A stretch of DNA of 26,056 nt from JBKJZO01 sp046715235 (GTDB lineage Bacteria; Actinomycetota; Actinomycetes; BP-191): assembly GCA_046715235.1 (NCBI GenBank), contig JBKJZO010000212.1, forward strand, positions 1-26,056, written 5' to 3'. A model generated the notes under the pieces. It was not told the origin of the DNA. It saw only the letters and a list, made by a program, of their open reading frames with translations, and made no database searches. Each line of letters starts with the position of its first letter. The stretch's first letter is position 1. Below are positions 1 to 7,747 of the stretch, one piece after another. The translations under genes and the position numbers were made by a program.

Positions 1-1389
1 GGCGCCACCTTCTGGGGAGTGGCCGGCGCGCGCGATGCCGCCGAGCCGTCGTACCAATCCGTCGACCAGGGCTAGGCCCAGACCGGTGCCGACCCGCCGT
101 ACGCCTCTGTATCTCTCATAGAGCACCGACCGGTCGAACGCGACCGCCAGATCCTCGGGCTTGAGACCCGGACCGCCGGCGCGCACCTCGACGACCGCGC
201 CACGACCGGTGGCGTCGGGCTTGAGAGCAAAGATGATCGGCCGTCCCTCGGGCGTGACGCGCAGCGCGTTCTCGGCCAGCCCGTCGATGATCTGCCGCAT
301 GCGACCCGGGTCGGTCTGCACCCACACCGGCTGGTTGGGGAGCTCGACCAGATGCTGTACGCCGACGGCCGCGCAGCGCTGCGACCACACCGTCGCCGCG
401 TCGCGCAGCAGCGTCGTCAGGTCGACCATCGCGAAGTCGAGCCGGAAGTCGTCGGCGCCGAGCCGCGCCAGGTCGAGCAGGTCGGACACGAGACGTTGCA
501 TCCGCGCCGCCTCGGCCTGGATCGTCGCGCCCGCAACTGTCGCCTCCTCGCCGGACGCGACGCCGTCCGCGAGTGCCTCCGCGAATCCGGCGATCCCCGT
601 CAGCGGCGTGCGCAGTTCGTGACTGATCGACAGGAGGAACTCGCGCTGCCGCCCCTCACTGGCGGCGAGCGCTGCGGCGAGCGCGTTTAGGCCGTGCGCG
701 AGCTCGGCAACCTCGGCCGGACCCTCTTCGTCGAGTCGCACCGCGCGTTCGCCGGCCGCCAGGCGATGGGCGCCGTGGGCTGCGCGGACCAGCGGCTTGG
801 TTAGACGGCGAGCAAGCAGTACGCCGACGCCCGCGGCAGCCGCAAGGCCTATCAGCAAAGCGATTCCGAGCTTGCGGAGCACGCCCATCGTCACTGCGCG
901 CGCCGCAGAGGATCGCTGCATCAGCACGACGCTGCCGTCACTGCTGGAGATCGGCACCGAGTCGATCAAGAACCGTTTCCCGTCGATCCGGCGAGTTCCT
1001 GACCACTCCTCGCCGCGCGCGGACTTCGCGACGTCCTCCGGGTCGAGCACGAGCCGGGCCGGCAGCTGGTCCCTGACGACATCACCCGGCTCCAGCGCGA
1101 CCCGCCCGTCGACCTTGCCCGCGGCGTTGACGCGGACCACCGCGATGCCGCTCGCCCGCAGCATCTGGAGCACACCCTGACCTCGAGCTCGCTGCGCAGC
1201 GGCTCCGCGTTGGAAGTCGACGGTCGAGACGAGTACGGCGTCGCGGTGCAACGTCTCGCGCGCCTGGCCGTCGTACGCGTTGCGGATCAGCCCGAGTGCC
1301 AGCACACCCGACGCGACGACGGCGACAAGCGCCGCCAGCGTTGCGCCGAGCGCGACCTGCCGGGTCATGCCGGCGCGCGGCGCTGTCAT
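1..1389 (-). CDS. Sensor histidine kinase, C-terminus cut by window edge
   Basis: Membrane sensor kinase that should phosphorylate the response regulator encoded just upstream. The open frame, read from the ATG at 1389, has a short N-terminal tail, a first membrane helix (about residues 9-36), an extracytoplasmic sensor stretch, a second helix near residues 155-175, a HAMP linker, and a HisKA box (SISHELRTPLTGIAGF) with the phospho-acceptor at H257. The ATPase domain shows the N box (AENALRVTPEG) and the G2 box (GTGLGLALV). Its ATG overlaps the regulator stop as ATGA, so the two are translationally coupled. The G1 box reads AGGPG, where the family normally has DGGPG; the adenine-contacting Asp is replaced by Ala404. 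The frame is open to base 1, so only the extreme C-terminus is missing. Family assignment is secure; the signal sensed is unknown. Confidence 0.93.
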   Translation of the reverse strand, partial: MTAPRAGMTRQVALGATLAALVAVVASGVLALGLIRNAYDGQARETLHRDAVLVSTVDFQRGAAAQRARGQGVLQMLRASGIAVVRVNAAGKVDGRVALEPGDVVRDQLPARLVLDPEDVAKSARGEEWSGTRRIDGKRFLIDSVPISSSDGSVVLMQRSSAARAVTMGVLRKLGIALLIGLAAAAGVGVLLARRLTKPLVRAAHGAHRLAAGERAVRLDEEGPAEVAELAHGLNALAAALAASEGRQREFLLSISHELRTPLTGIAGFAEALADGVASGEEATVAGATIQAEAARMQRLVSDLLDLARLGADDFRLDFAMVDLTTLLRDAATVWSQRCAAVGVQHLVELPNQPVWVQTDPGRMRQIIDGLAENALRVTPEGRPIIFALKPDATGRGAVVEVRAGGPGLKPEDLAVAFDRSVLYERYRGVRRVGTGLGLALVDGLVRRLGGIARAGHSPEGGA

Positions 1390-2111
1390 GTTCGCCCGGA
1401 TCCATCCGCCGAGGATGCGTATCCGACGCCGCGGACCGTGCGGATCACGTCGGCGTCCGGCCCGAGTTTTGCGCGTAGTTGAGCGACGTGTACGTCGACG
1501 GTGCGCGTCCCGGCGACCGCCTCGTAGCCCCAGACCTCGGAGAGCAGTTGCTCGCGCGACAGCACGCGCCCAGGTCGGCGCAGCAACACCGCGAGGAGGT
1601 CGAATTCCGTTGCGGTCAAAGAGATTTCGCGGTCTTCGCCGACGACGACGCGGCGCGTGTCGGGCTCGAGGCGCACTGAGCCGACCGTGACAGGTGGCAT
1701 CGCTGTTGTGCCTTGCGTCCGTCGTAGAACTGCCTTCACGCGGCTCACCAGCTCGCGCGGGCTGAACGGCTTGGTCAGGTAGTCGTCGGCGCCGAGTTCG
1801 AGGCCGAGCACGCGATCGATCTCCTCGTCGCGCGCGGTGACGAACAGCACCGGCGTCCAGTCGCCTTCGGACCGCAGAGTCCGGCATACCTCCGTGCCGT
1901 CGAGCGACGGTAGCCCCACATCGAGAACGATCGCGACCGGGTGCAGTCTGCGGGCGGCCGCCAGCCCCAGCCCGCCGTCGGACTCGACGTGTACGCCGAA
2001 TCCCTCGCGCGACAGGTAGAGGCGGACGAGGTCAGCGATCGTCCGGTCGTCCTCGACGACAAGGACGAGGCCCTTGCTCGCCGACGCGGCGCCCTCAGCG
2101 GATGTGGTCAC
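1386..2111 (-). CDS. OmpR/PhoB-family response regulator
   Basis: DNA-binding response regulator of a two-component system, 241 aa. The receiver domain (about residues 14-128) has the acidic pocket E20-D21-D22, the phospho-acceptor D64 in VLDVGLP, T92 in the VTAR segment and K114 in the LTKPF segment. The C-terminal winged helix (about 145-235) carries the usual LTATEFDLL, RVLSREQLL and RTVDVHVAQLRAKL blocks of the OmpR class. The start is GTG at 2111; no stronger in-frame start lies upstream. The gene overlaps the downstream kinase by four bases (ATGA), so the two form one operon transcribed leftward, divergent from the epimerase gene. The target genes cannot be told from this window. Confidence 0.95.
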   Translation of the reverse strand: MTTSAEGAASASKGLVLVVEDDRTIADLVRLYLSREGFGVHVESDGGLGLAAARRLHPVAIVLDVGLPSLDGTEVCRTLRSEGDWTPVLFVTARDEEIDRVLGLELGADDYLTKPFSPRELVSRVKAVLRRTQGTTAMPPVTVGSVRLEPDTRRVVVGEDREISLTATEFDLLAVLLRRPGRVLSREQLLSEVWGYEAVAGTRTVDVHVAQLRAKLGPDADVIRTVRGVGYASSADGSGRT

Positions 2112-2330
2112 ACCACATGATCGGTTGTCGAGCGTCGAATCTGACGCAACCCGTGCGAGTCCTTACAGACCCCGAACACGGCAGGACGGTGAGGGGAGCG
2201 TCTGCTTCACCCGGCATCAGCTCCGGCATCGACGTCTGTGCAAACCTTCGCGCTTCTGCACGAAAACTTCGTTCCTGAACGCGCAACTCTGCACAAACGT
2301 GATCATGACCGCGCGGACCTGCTGTGCAGC

Positions 2331-2396
2331 TTGCGGATCAAGGGACTAAGGGTACCCTTACTACCTCCCGCTCGTCCTGATCTAAGGGGTCCCTTG
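2331..2396 (+). promoter_or_regulatory. Promoter with paired AAGGG-N2-CCCTT palindromes before the epimerase gene
   Basis: A candidate -35 TTGCGG (2331-2336) and -10 TACCCT (2353-2358) are separated by 16 bases. A perfect 14-bp palindrome, TAAGGGTACCCTTA (2347-2360), covers the -10. A second near-copy, AAGGGGTCCCTT (2384-2395), covers the ribosome site and runs into the TTG start; an extra AAGGG half site sits at 2340-2344. The repeats are about 36 bp apart centre to centre. This looks like an operator for an unidentified repressor; the regulator is not recognisable here. Confidence 0.5.
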
Positions 2397-3302
2397 ACCG
2401 TCGTCGTGACCGGGTCGAGTGGATTCATCGGTCGGCATCTCGCTGCGGCGCTGGCGAACCGTGGCCATGTCGTCGTCGGCATCGACCGCCGACCGGGTGA
2501 ACGACTGCCGGAGGGCGGCGAGATCGTCGCCGACCTGCATGACAGCGACGAGGTCCTCGAGACCGCTTTGCGCGAGGCGACCGCGGTCTTTCACCTCGCG
2601 GGTTGTCCCGGAGTGCGCGATCACGCGCCGGATGTCGCGCATCGCCGCTGGCACGACAACGTCCTCGCCACCGAACGCGTCCTCGCCGCCGTACCGCCGC
2701 ACACGCCGCTCGTCGTGACGTCCTCTTCGTCGGTGTACGGCGGCGCGTCCGGTCGCGGCTGTCGCGAGACTGACGTGCTCAAGCCGCGCGGTGGTTACGC
2801 GCACAGCAAGGTCGCGGTCGAACGCCTGTGTGCGGCACGCATCGCGCTCGGCGGCAAGGTCGCGATTGCGCGGCCATTCACCGTTGCGGGGGAGTACCAG
2901 CGCGACGACATGGCGTTCGCGCAATGGATCGAGTCGGCGCGTCGCGGCGATCCGCTGCGCATCCTCGGCAGCCCGGCGCGTACTCGTGATGTCACCGACG
3001 TTCGCGACGTGGCTCGGGCACTCGTGCTGCTCGCCGAGCGCGGGGTGACGGGACCGGTCAACATCGGTACCGGCCGCGCCCACCGGCTCGACGCCCTTGC
3101 CGCGGTGGTTGCAGAGCTGACGGGTGCGGAAACGGCGATCGACGTCGTACCGGCCGATCCCGACGAGGTGGTGCACACGCGCGCCGACACGACGAAACTC
3201 CGCCGGCTAACTGGTTTCGTGCCGCACACCGACCTGCGCGCGTTGATCGCGAGGCAGTTCGCCGCCACACGCGCCGACGCTCACGCTGCTGCCAGAGGCT
3301 GA
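2394..3302 (+). CDS. NAD-dependent epimerase/dehydratase (extended SDR)
   Basis: Nucleotide-sugar epimerase or dehydratase-like oxidoreductase of the extended short-chain dehydrogenase family, 302 aa from the chosen start. The Rossmann glycine motif TGSSGFIGRHL begins at residue 6, followed by the acidic end of beta-2 (GIDRR), the serine segment VVTSSSSVYGG (S110-S113) and the catalytic Y135-x3-K139 (GYAHSK). I chose the TTG at 2394 because the beta-1 strand begins immediately after it and AAGGGG lies just upstream. The frame is open back to an ATG at 2238, but that extension has no family-like sequence and would include the promoter palindromes. It stands alone, divergent from the two-component operon. 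Substrate is unknown; UDP-glucose 4-epimerase-like activity is only a guess. Confidence 0.88.
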   Translation: MTVVVTGSSGFIGRHLAAALANRGHVVVGIDRRPGERLPEGGEIVADLHDSDEVLETALREATAVFHLAGCPGVRDHAPDVAHRRWHDNVLATERVLAAVPPHTPLVVTSSSSVYGGASGRGCRETDVLKPRGGYAHSKVAVERLCAARIALGGKVAIARPFTVAGEYQRDDMAFAQWIESARRGDPLRILGSPARTRDVTDVRDVARALVLLAERGVTGPVNIGTGRAHRLDALAAVVAELTGAETAIDVVPADPDEVVHTRADTTKLRRLTGFVPHTDLRALIARQFAATRADAHAAARG

Positions 3303-3591
3303 AACTCCGCACAACGCTCGACTCAGTGTTCACGGCCCGGCTGGCAGAGCTGAAGGGTGTTGGCGACGGCGGCGCGCGCGGCCGCGAAACCGCCGGCGAT
3401 GGCTCGCTGTAGATCAGCGGGGCTCGTCGGAAACCGGCCAGGTGTGCCCGTCGAGCCGCCCGAATTCGTGGAGCGCGGCGCGCAGCGGAGCCTGAGTTGG
3501 AGTCGCATTCGACGTCCCGACTTCCTTTCGGAGCGAGCTCGGTACAGCGGGCTTTGGCGGGCAGCGATTTGCTGAGTGATTGGGTGGTTAC
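3303..3591. other. Intergenic stretch without a convincing gene
   Basis: Between the epimerase stop and the iron box I see no convincing gene. A 61-codon open frame exists on the minus strand (3323-3508, ending in LQLCQPGREH), but it has no recognisable domain and no good ribosome site. The stretch may hold a decayed gene remnant. Confidence 0.35.
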
Positions 3592-3610
3592 TAAAGTTAA
3601 CCTTACCTAA
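3592..3610 (-). promoter_or_regulatory. IdeR/DtxR-type iron box
   Basis: Read on the minus strand this 19-mer is TTAGGTAAGGTTAACTTTA. Against the known IdeR/DtxR consensus TTAGGTTAGGCTAACCTAA it matches at 15 of 19 positions, counted by eye. It lies 25 bases before the TTG start of the lipoprotein gene, where iron-loaded regulator would block transcription. The gene should therefore be induced under iron limitation. Confidence 0.75.
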
Positions 3611-3635
3611 CTATCACGGCCAAGGGAGCCCTGCC

Positions 3636-4565
3636 TTGCGTACCTTCTCCGCCGCTCTGTTCGCTGCCGCACTTCTTGCGGCCTCCGCCTGTGGCGCCGA
3701 CAGCACCGTCGCCGAACCGAAGGCCGAAGCGCCGGCCTCCGGCTACACCACCGTCTCGGACGTGACCGCTCACGCGGCAATCGGCCGCGACGTCGCGAAG
3801 ATTCGCGACTTGCTCGCCGTCGCGAAGGAAGGCGAACCGGTCGACTGGGCGGCAGTCGCCACCGTGTTCGACAAGGGCGGCGCGTCGAAGCGGGGTGACG
3901 GCACCTTCCGTACGTTGGGCGGGCTGGCCGGCGACCACCCGGCGTTCGCCGCCGTAACGACGGCCCTTGCGAGCGGATCGTCGGACGCCGTGCGTGTCCA
4001 GCAGGTCGATAAGGGCATCACGGTCATCCTCGCCGACAAGGTCGTCGGTGAACTCGTGGCCGCGGCTGAGAAGGTCGCTGCGAAGGATCTGGGCAAGACG
4101 TCAGGCGCCCCACACAACGTGGACGAAGCATGGGCGTTCTTCACCGCGCAGGAGCAGGGCCCGGCGCTGACCGCGGACAAGCGGGCGAAGGACTTCGGTC
4201 TGGAGGGCAAGGTCCGCGAGCCGATCCTGGCCGCGCTGGCGGCGGCGAACGTGGCCGCGGCCTCCGGTGACAGCGCAGCGCTCGAGCGCGCAATGGCCGA
4301 CGTCCGGGCTGGGCTCGACTACGTCTTCTACCTGGCGACGTACAAGTACCTGGACCACGGCGGCGACGCGGTGAAGCAGGCCGAGGGCGCAACGTTCTAC
4401 CTGGCCATCGCCGACCGTGTCCGGGACTCGGCGCCTAGCGCGGACAAGGCGATCCGTGCGGCGTTCGCCGGCGGCGACACCGCCGCAGGGCGCGCCGCCC
4501 TAAACCAGCCCGAGGTGCTCCAGGCGCTGCGAATCGCGGACGCAAGCCGGGTCGACGGCACCTAG
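3636..4565 (+). CDS. Iron-regulated lipoprotein, Fea1-like
   Basis: Secreted lipoprotein of 309 aa. The N terminus is a signal peptide with a lipobox ending at Cys19 (LLAASAC), then a low-complexity linker and an all-helical mature domain with segments such as NVDEAWAFF, DYVFYLATYKYLDHGG and ATFYLAIADRVRD. These recall the Fea1 (low-iron-inducible periplasmic) family known from algae and some bacteria; I hold this family name loosely. The upstream iron box supports a role in iron acquisition. Start choice: TTG at 3636 follows AAGGGAG (3622-3628) at seven bases and gives a proper signal peptide. An in-frame GTG at 3576 would place the iron box inside the gene, so I rejected it. It is probably monocistronic. 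No ferric permease is seen nearby. Confidence 0.7.
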   Translation: MRTFSAALFAAALLAASACGADSTVAEPKAEAPASGYTTVSDVTAHAAIGRDVAKIRDLLAVAKEGEPVDWAAVATVFDKGGASKRGDGTFRTLGGLAGDHPAFAAVTTALASGSSDAVRVQQVDKGITVILADKVVGELVAAAEKVAAKDLGKTSGAPHNVDEAWAFFTAQEQGPALTADKRAKDFGLEGKVREPILAALAAANVAAASGDSAALERAMADVRAGLDYVFYLATYKYLDHGGDAVKQAEGATFYLAIADRVRDSAPSADKAIRAAFAGGDTAAGRAALNQPEVLQALRIADASRVDGT

Positions 4566-4740
4566 CATCCGGACGCTATCCGTCGGCTGTCCAGCGCAGC
4601 TATCCGCTCGCGGAAGTGCCGTAAGCACTCATCGACTTCGCGGCCGGGAAGCTCGGCAAGCTCGCGGTCGAGGTGAACGGATAGGAAACAGCGCGTGAGT
4701 CGGACGGAAAGAGGTGCCGGCATCTGGCAGGCTGCGCGTC

Positions 4741-5250
4741 ATGACTACACGGCGATTGATCCTGATCCGACACGCCAAGGCTGAGCCGAGCGGCTCCACC
4801 GACGCGAAGCGCAAGCTCGCGCCAAAGGGTGAGGCCGACGCCGTCGCAGCCGGCGCGTGGCTCAAGCAGGCCGGCATCACGTCGGGCGTTGCCCTCGTGT
4901 CCCCGGCGAAGCGTGCGGCGCAGACGTGGGAGCAGGCCGCCGCGCAACTTAGCCGCGCACCCAGAACGGTGTTAGACGAGCGCATCTACGCGGCCACCGT
5001 CGACGACCTGCTGGCGGTGATCCACGACGCCCCTCCGCAAACGCGCACGCTCCTCGTGGTCGGGCACAACCCGTCCGTCGAGGCGTTGGCCACCGGCTTG
5101 GACGACGGCGCGGGCGACAAGAAGGCCGAAAAGGCTATGAAGGCCAAGTACCCGACCAGCGGCATCGCCGTACTCGCGGTCGACGGCTCCTGGTCGACGC
5201 TCGCCCCAGGCGGCGCATCGCTCATGAGCTTCGCGGTGCCAAGGGGCTGA
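4741..5250 (+). CDS. SixA-like phosphohistidine phosphatase (copy 1)
   Basis: Histidine phosphatase superfamily protein, 169 aa, cytosolic. The catalytic RH motif is at R10-H11 (LILIRHAKA) and the second catalytic histidine at H109 (LVVGHNPS). The small size and SGVALVS / AAQTW segments fit the SixA branch, which removes phosphate from protein histidines; the substrate here is unknown. ATG at 4741 is preferred over an in-frame upstream ATG at 4714 because the conserved strand starts right after it and the paralogue begins at the same place. A paralogue of identical length lies at 8413-8922, sharing the FAVPRG C-terminus. The 170 bases upstream show no gene, only a 20-codon tag ending at 4683. 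It converges on the methyltransferase remnant. Confidence 0.88.
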   Translation: MTTRRLILIRHAKAEPSGSTDAKRKLAPKGEADAVAAGAWLKQAGITSGVALVSPAKRAAQTWEQAAAQLSRAPRTVLDERIYAATVDDLLAVIHDAPPQTRTLLVVGHNPSVEALATGLDDGAGDKKAEKAMKAKYPTSGIAVLAVDGSWSTLAPGGASLMSFAVPRG

Positions 5251-5279
5251 CCCGCCGGGTCGGGCGACGACCCTTTGCC

Positions 5280-6390
5280 TCAGTGGGCGAAGACGTGGGC
5301 GAAATCCGTGGACGGCAGAGGGACCGAGCGCTTCAGCCGCAACCCTGCTTGCTCTCCGAGCTTTGCGAACTCCTCAGTTGTGCGCTCGCGACCGCCCGGC
5401 GCCAACGCCAGCATCAACAGGTCGGTCCGACTGGTGATGTCGTCGGCTGGCCGGCTGTTGCGGCGGCCTTCGACGACCACAATCCGGGCGTCCGGTGGGC
5501 CGTCGATGCGGGCTCGGGCCAGCAGGCGTACGGCGTCGTCGTCGCTCCAGTCGTGAATGACGTTGACGAACAGGTACGTATCGCAGTCCGTCGGCAGCTC
5601 GTCGAAGGCGTCGCCGGCGCTGATGTGGAGCCGGTCAGCGGGTTCGGCATTGGCTGTTACCGACGGGAGGTCGAGCAGCACGCCCTCGAGGTGGGTTTGG
5701 TGAGCGAGAAGGGTGCGCAGCAGCGAACCATCTCCGCCACCCACATCGCAGACCCGGCGCGATGCTGACCAGTTGAGACTCGCCGCCAGCATGAGGCCGT
5801 GCAGGCGTCCGCCGGCCGACATGGCTGCGTCGAATGCGCGCCCCCTTTCCGGATTGCCGGCCATCCACTCGAAGAAGGCCGCTCCGTTCGCGGAGGCGAA
5901 CGCCTCGTCGCCCGTGCGCACCGCCGCGCCGAGCTCCCGAACCGCCCCGAGCACGTCGCTGCCGCCGATGAAGTCCACCCATGCCGACCAACCACCCGGG
6001 TGGTCAGCTCGCAGAAATTTGGGTGACCGCGTTGGGTGAGAAGCGGCCCCGGCGGTCGAGCCGCAACCAGCCGCGAGCTGCGCCGTACCTCAGCAGGCGT
6101 TCCAACGGGTCGGCCTGCACATCGAGACGACGGGCAAGATCATCGATGCTCGTCGGTCCGACCAGAGCATCGGGTATGCCCAGCTTGCAGAAGGCGACCA
6201 GCCCGCCGTAGTCAAGGACGCCGAACAGCCCTTCGAGGATCTGCACGGGCGGGGGCACCATTGCGCGGTGAACGCGGCCGACTCGCTCGCGTAGCCGCCC
6301 GGCCCAGCCGGCTACCCGACCAGGCGGCAGTACGGCGACGCCGAGCAGGTCACGTGGACCGGCCACACCTGCTCCCCCGGCGGGTGGCAC
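5280..6390 (-). pseudogene. O-methyltransferase, interrupted by a frameshift
   Basis: SAM-dependent O-methyltransferase of the Methyltransf_2 (plant-type/acetylserotonin-like) family, split in two frames. The N-terminal part (6390 to about 6017) holds the dimerisation/winged-helix domain (VLDYGGLVAFCKLGIPDAL ... LERLLRYGAARGWL). The C-terminal part (stop at 5280) has SAM motif I (VCDVGGGDGS), the acidic LLDLP strand and the catalytic-base region VIHDWSDDD. Frame A ends in NAVTQISAS-stop at 6004. The other frame reads FLRADHPGGWSAWVDFIGG, which is exactly what should follow. Removing one A in CAAATTT (about 6015-6021) restores a single protein of about 365-370 aa. It is either a real frameshift or a one-base sequence error. 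It may belong to the operon of the PadR and membrane genes (31-base gap). Confidence 0.8.
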
Positions 6391-6421
6391 GCGCGTTATC
6401 CCAGATCCAGTTGGGAGCCCG

Positions 6422-7015
6422 TCACGTGACCGGCGTGACGCGTCGCGAATCGGGTCCTGTCGTTCTGGGTGTGAGCAGGCCGGCGATGAGGAAGACGACC
6501 GCCCCGATCATCGCGACCGTTCCGACGACCGCCAGCACCGTGTCTCTGATCGTCCATGTGTCGCCGATCACCAAGAGGTAGGTGCCGTAGGAGACAATAA
6601 ACACCGTGGAGAGGACCGCGGCAATGCCCAGGCGACGGCGGCGCTGGTTCGAATCCGGAGTGCGGATGGCCCGCGCGAGGGTGCTGCGTTGCGATACGGC
6701 GAGTACGACCGCGGCGAGGAAAAGCACCAAACCGGGATACGCACCGACGAGCAGACTTGCGACGCCCGCAGTCGCGAGAAGCGTGATTGCGACGTGGAGT
6801 GAGGTGGCACTGCGCTGCTCGTTCATGATGCTCTCCAGTCGGTAGCGGGGAACCGTGACGATCAGATCGACTACGGCGCGGGTCCACGCCGCGCGGGCGC
6901 CTTGGTCCTTGACCACGTCGGCATGGATCTGCACCAGATCGCTTCCGTAGTGGGCGCGGAACTCACGCGGGTAGAGGCGAACCAACGACCGGTAGACCGG
7001 GTGGGATGGCGACAT
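6422..7015 (-). CDS. Membrane protein encoded downstream of the PadR regulator
   Basis: Integral membrane protein of 197 aa. The N-terminal cytoplasmic segment (YRSLVRLYPREFRAHYGSDLVQ ... VVDLIVTVPRYRLE, shown here in part) is the short helical prefix commonly encoded beside PadR regulators and fused to ABC permeases in actinobacteria. It is followed by about four hydrophobic helices (near residues 75-110 and 135-185). I chose ATG 7015, which sits one base after the PadR stop (TGA-C-ATG); longer in-frame starts would lie inside PadR and add non-family sequence. Function is unknown; family context suggests regulation of membrane physiology or export, but no transport domain is present. Confidence 0.8.
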   Translation of the reverse strand: MSPSHPVYRSLVRLYPREFRAHYGSDLVQIHADVVKDQGARAAWTRAVVDLIVTVPRYRLESIMNEQRSATSLHVAITLLATAGVASLLVGAYPGLVLFLAAVVLAVSQRSTLARAIRTPDSNQRRRRLGIAAVLSTVFIVSYGTYLLVIGDTWTIRDTVLAVVGTVAMIGAVVFLIAGLLTPRTTGPDSRRVTPVT

Positions 7016-7016
7016 G

Positions 7017-7367
7017 TCAGGCCAGCCCAGGGCGCAGGTTCGCGCGGGCCATCCGGACCATGCTCTCGAGCCGCTCGGTTTCGGCAGCGCATACGCGCTC
7101 GCCAAGGCCGGTGAGCCGGTAGTAGCGACGACGCTGATCGTCATCGGGCACCGGCCGGCGCGCGAGTTCTTCGGCCAATCCCTGGTCGACGAGTCGCTTG
7201 AGCGTTCCGTAAAGGGTTGCGGGACCCATGCGAACGATCCCGTTCGACGCGCTTTCTACGGCCTGCATGATCGCGTAGCCGTGCCGCTCGCCTTCGGTAA
7301 GGGCGACGAGCACGTGGAACTGCGCCTGCGGGAGGGGGAGGAACGACACTGGATCGACTTTGGCCAT
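7017..7367 (-). CDS. PadR-family transcriptional regulator
   Basis: Winged-helix regulator of 116 aa. The diagnostic PadR features are the N-terminal FHVLVALTEGERHGYAIMQ helix pair, the recognition segment GPATLYGTLKRLVDQGL and the wing RRYYRLTGLGER, followed by a C-terminal dimerisation helix. The start is ATG 7367; the promoter -10 lies only six bases upstream, so the mRNA is leaderless and a longer start is excluded. It is first in an operon with a membrane protein and the broken methyltransferase. It very probably represses its own promoter through the repeated CTATATCG elements there. The ligand is unknown. Confidence 0.92.
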   Translation of the reverse strand: MAKVDPVSFLPLPQAQFHVLVALTEGERHGYAIMQAVESASNGIVRMGPATLYGTLKRLVDQGLAEELARRPVPDDDQRRRYYRLTGLGERVCAAETERLESMVRMARANLRPGLA

Positions 7368-7373
7368 GCCCGC

Positions 7374-7412
7374 AGTATCTATCATGTTTCGATATAGTGT
7401 CAAGCGATATAG
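7374..7412 (-). promoter_or_regulatory. Leaderless promoter and operator of the PadR operon
   Basis: On the minus strand, TTGACA (7403-7398) is followed after 18 bases by GATACT (7379-7374), and then after only six bases by the ATG at 7367, so transcription should start at or next to the A of ATG. Two exact copies of CTATATCG (7412-7405 and 7397-7390) flank the -35 element with a 15-bp repeat period. They are the likely PadR binding sites. Confidence 0.75.
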
Positions 7413-7563
7413 ATCTGGATGGTGACGTTCACCGTTCGCCCTCCGGCTCCGTTGCAATTCGTTCCGCCAGGGTGCTGACCAACTGAACCGCTGTAACCGG
7501 CGGCACGTATCTCTTGTCAGAAGTGAGCAGTGACCACCAGCTCACGCCAGGGCAGGAGATGTC

Positions 7564-7713
7564 ATGACGATCACCGAGATCCCTACACAACCTTCCGTCG
7601 TCGCAACGTGGAGCGACGTCGACGAGCGCTTCTTCCGGATCGTGCAGAACGTGTTCGACCCCGAGTTCCTGTACGGCGCGTCGGTCCTGATCGCCTCGAA
7701 CGACGACGAGTAG
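7564..7713 (+). CDS. Small peptide, 49 aa, with possible amber extension
   Basis: ATG at 7564 follows AGGAG (7554-7558) at five bases, a strong translation start. The peptide begins MTITEIPTQPSVVATW and continues with a well-behaved amphipathic stretch (DVDERFFRIVQNVFDPEFLYG), ending IASNDDE at a TAG at 7711. After the TAG the same frame goes on as LIARYFDWG to a TGA at 7741-7743, with mostly G/C third positions, as though the original gene were 59 codons and was cut by an amber mutation, or as though the stop were read through. I do not recognise the family. It could be a precursor-like small peptide, but no modifying enzyme is adjacent, so no function is assigned. Confidence 0.6.
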   Translation: MTITEIPTQPSVVATWSDVDERFFRIVQNVFDPEFLYGASVLIASNDDE

Positions 7714-7747
7714 CTGATAGCGCGCTACTTCGACTGGGGCTGACTCG

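Noticed and set aside
4632..4685. Short plus-strand tag reading LIDFAAGKLGKLAVEVNG before a stop
   Set aside because: Only about 18 codons after an in-frame TAA; too short to call even a remnant.
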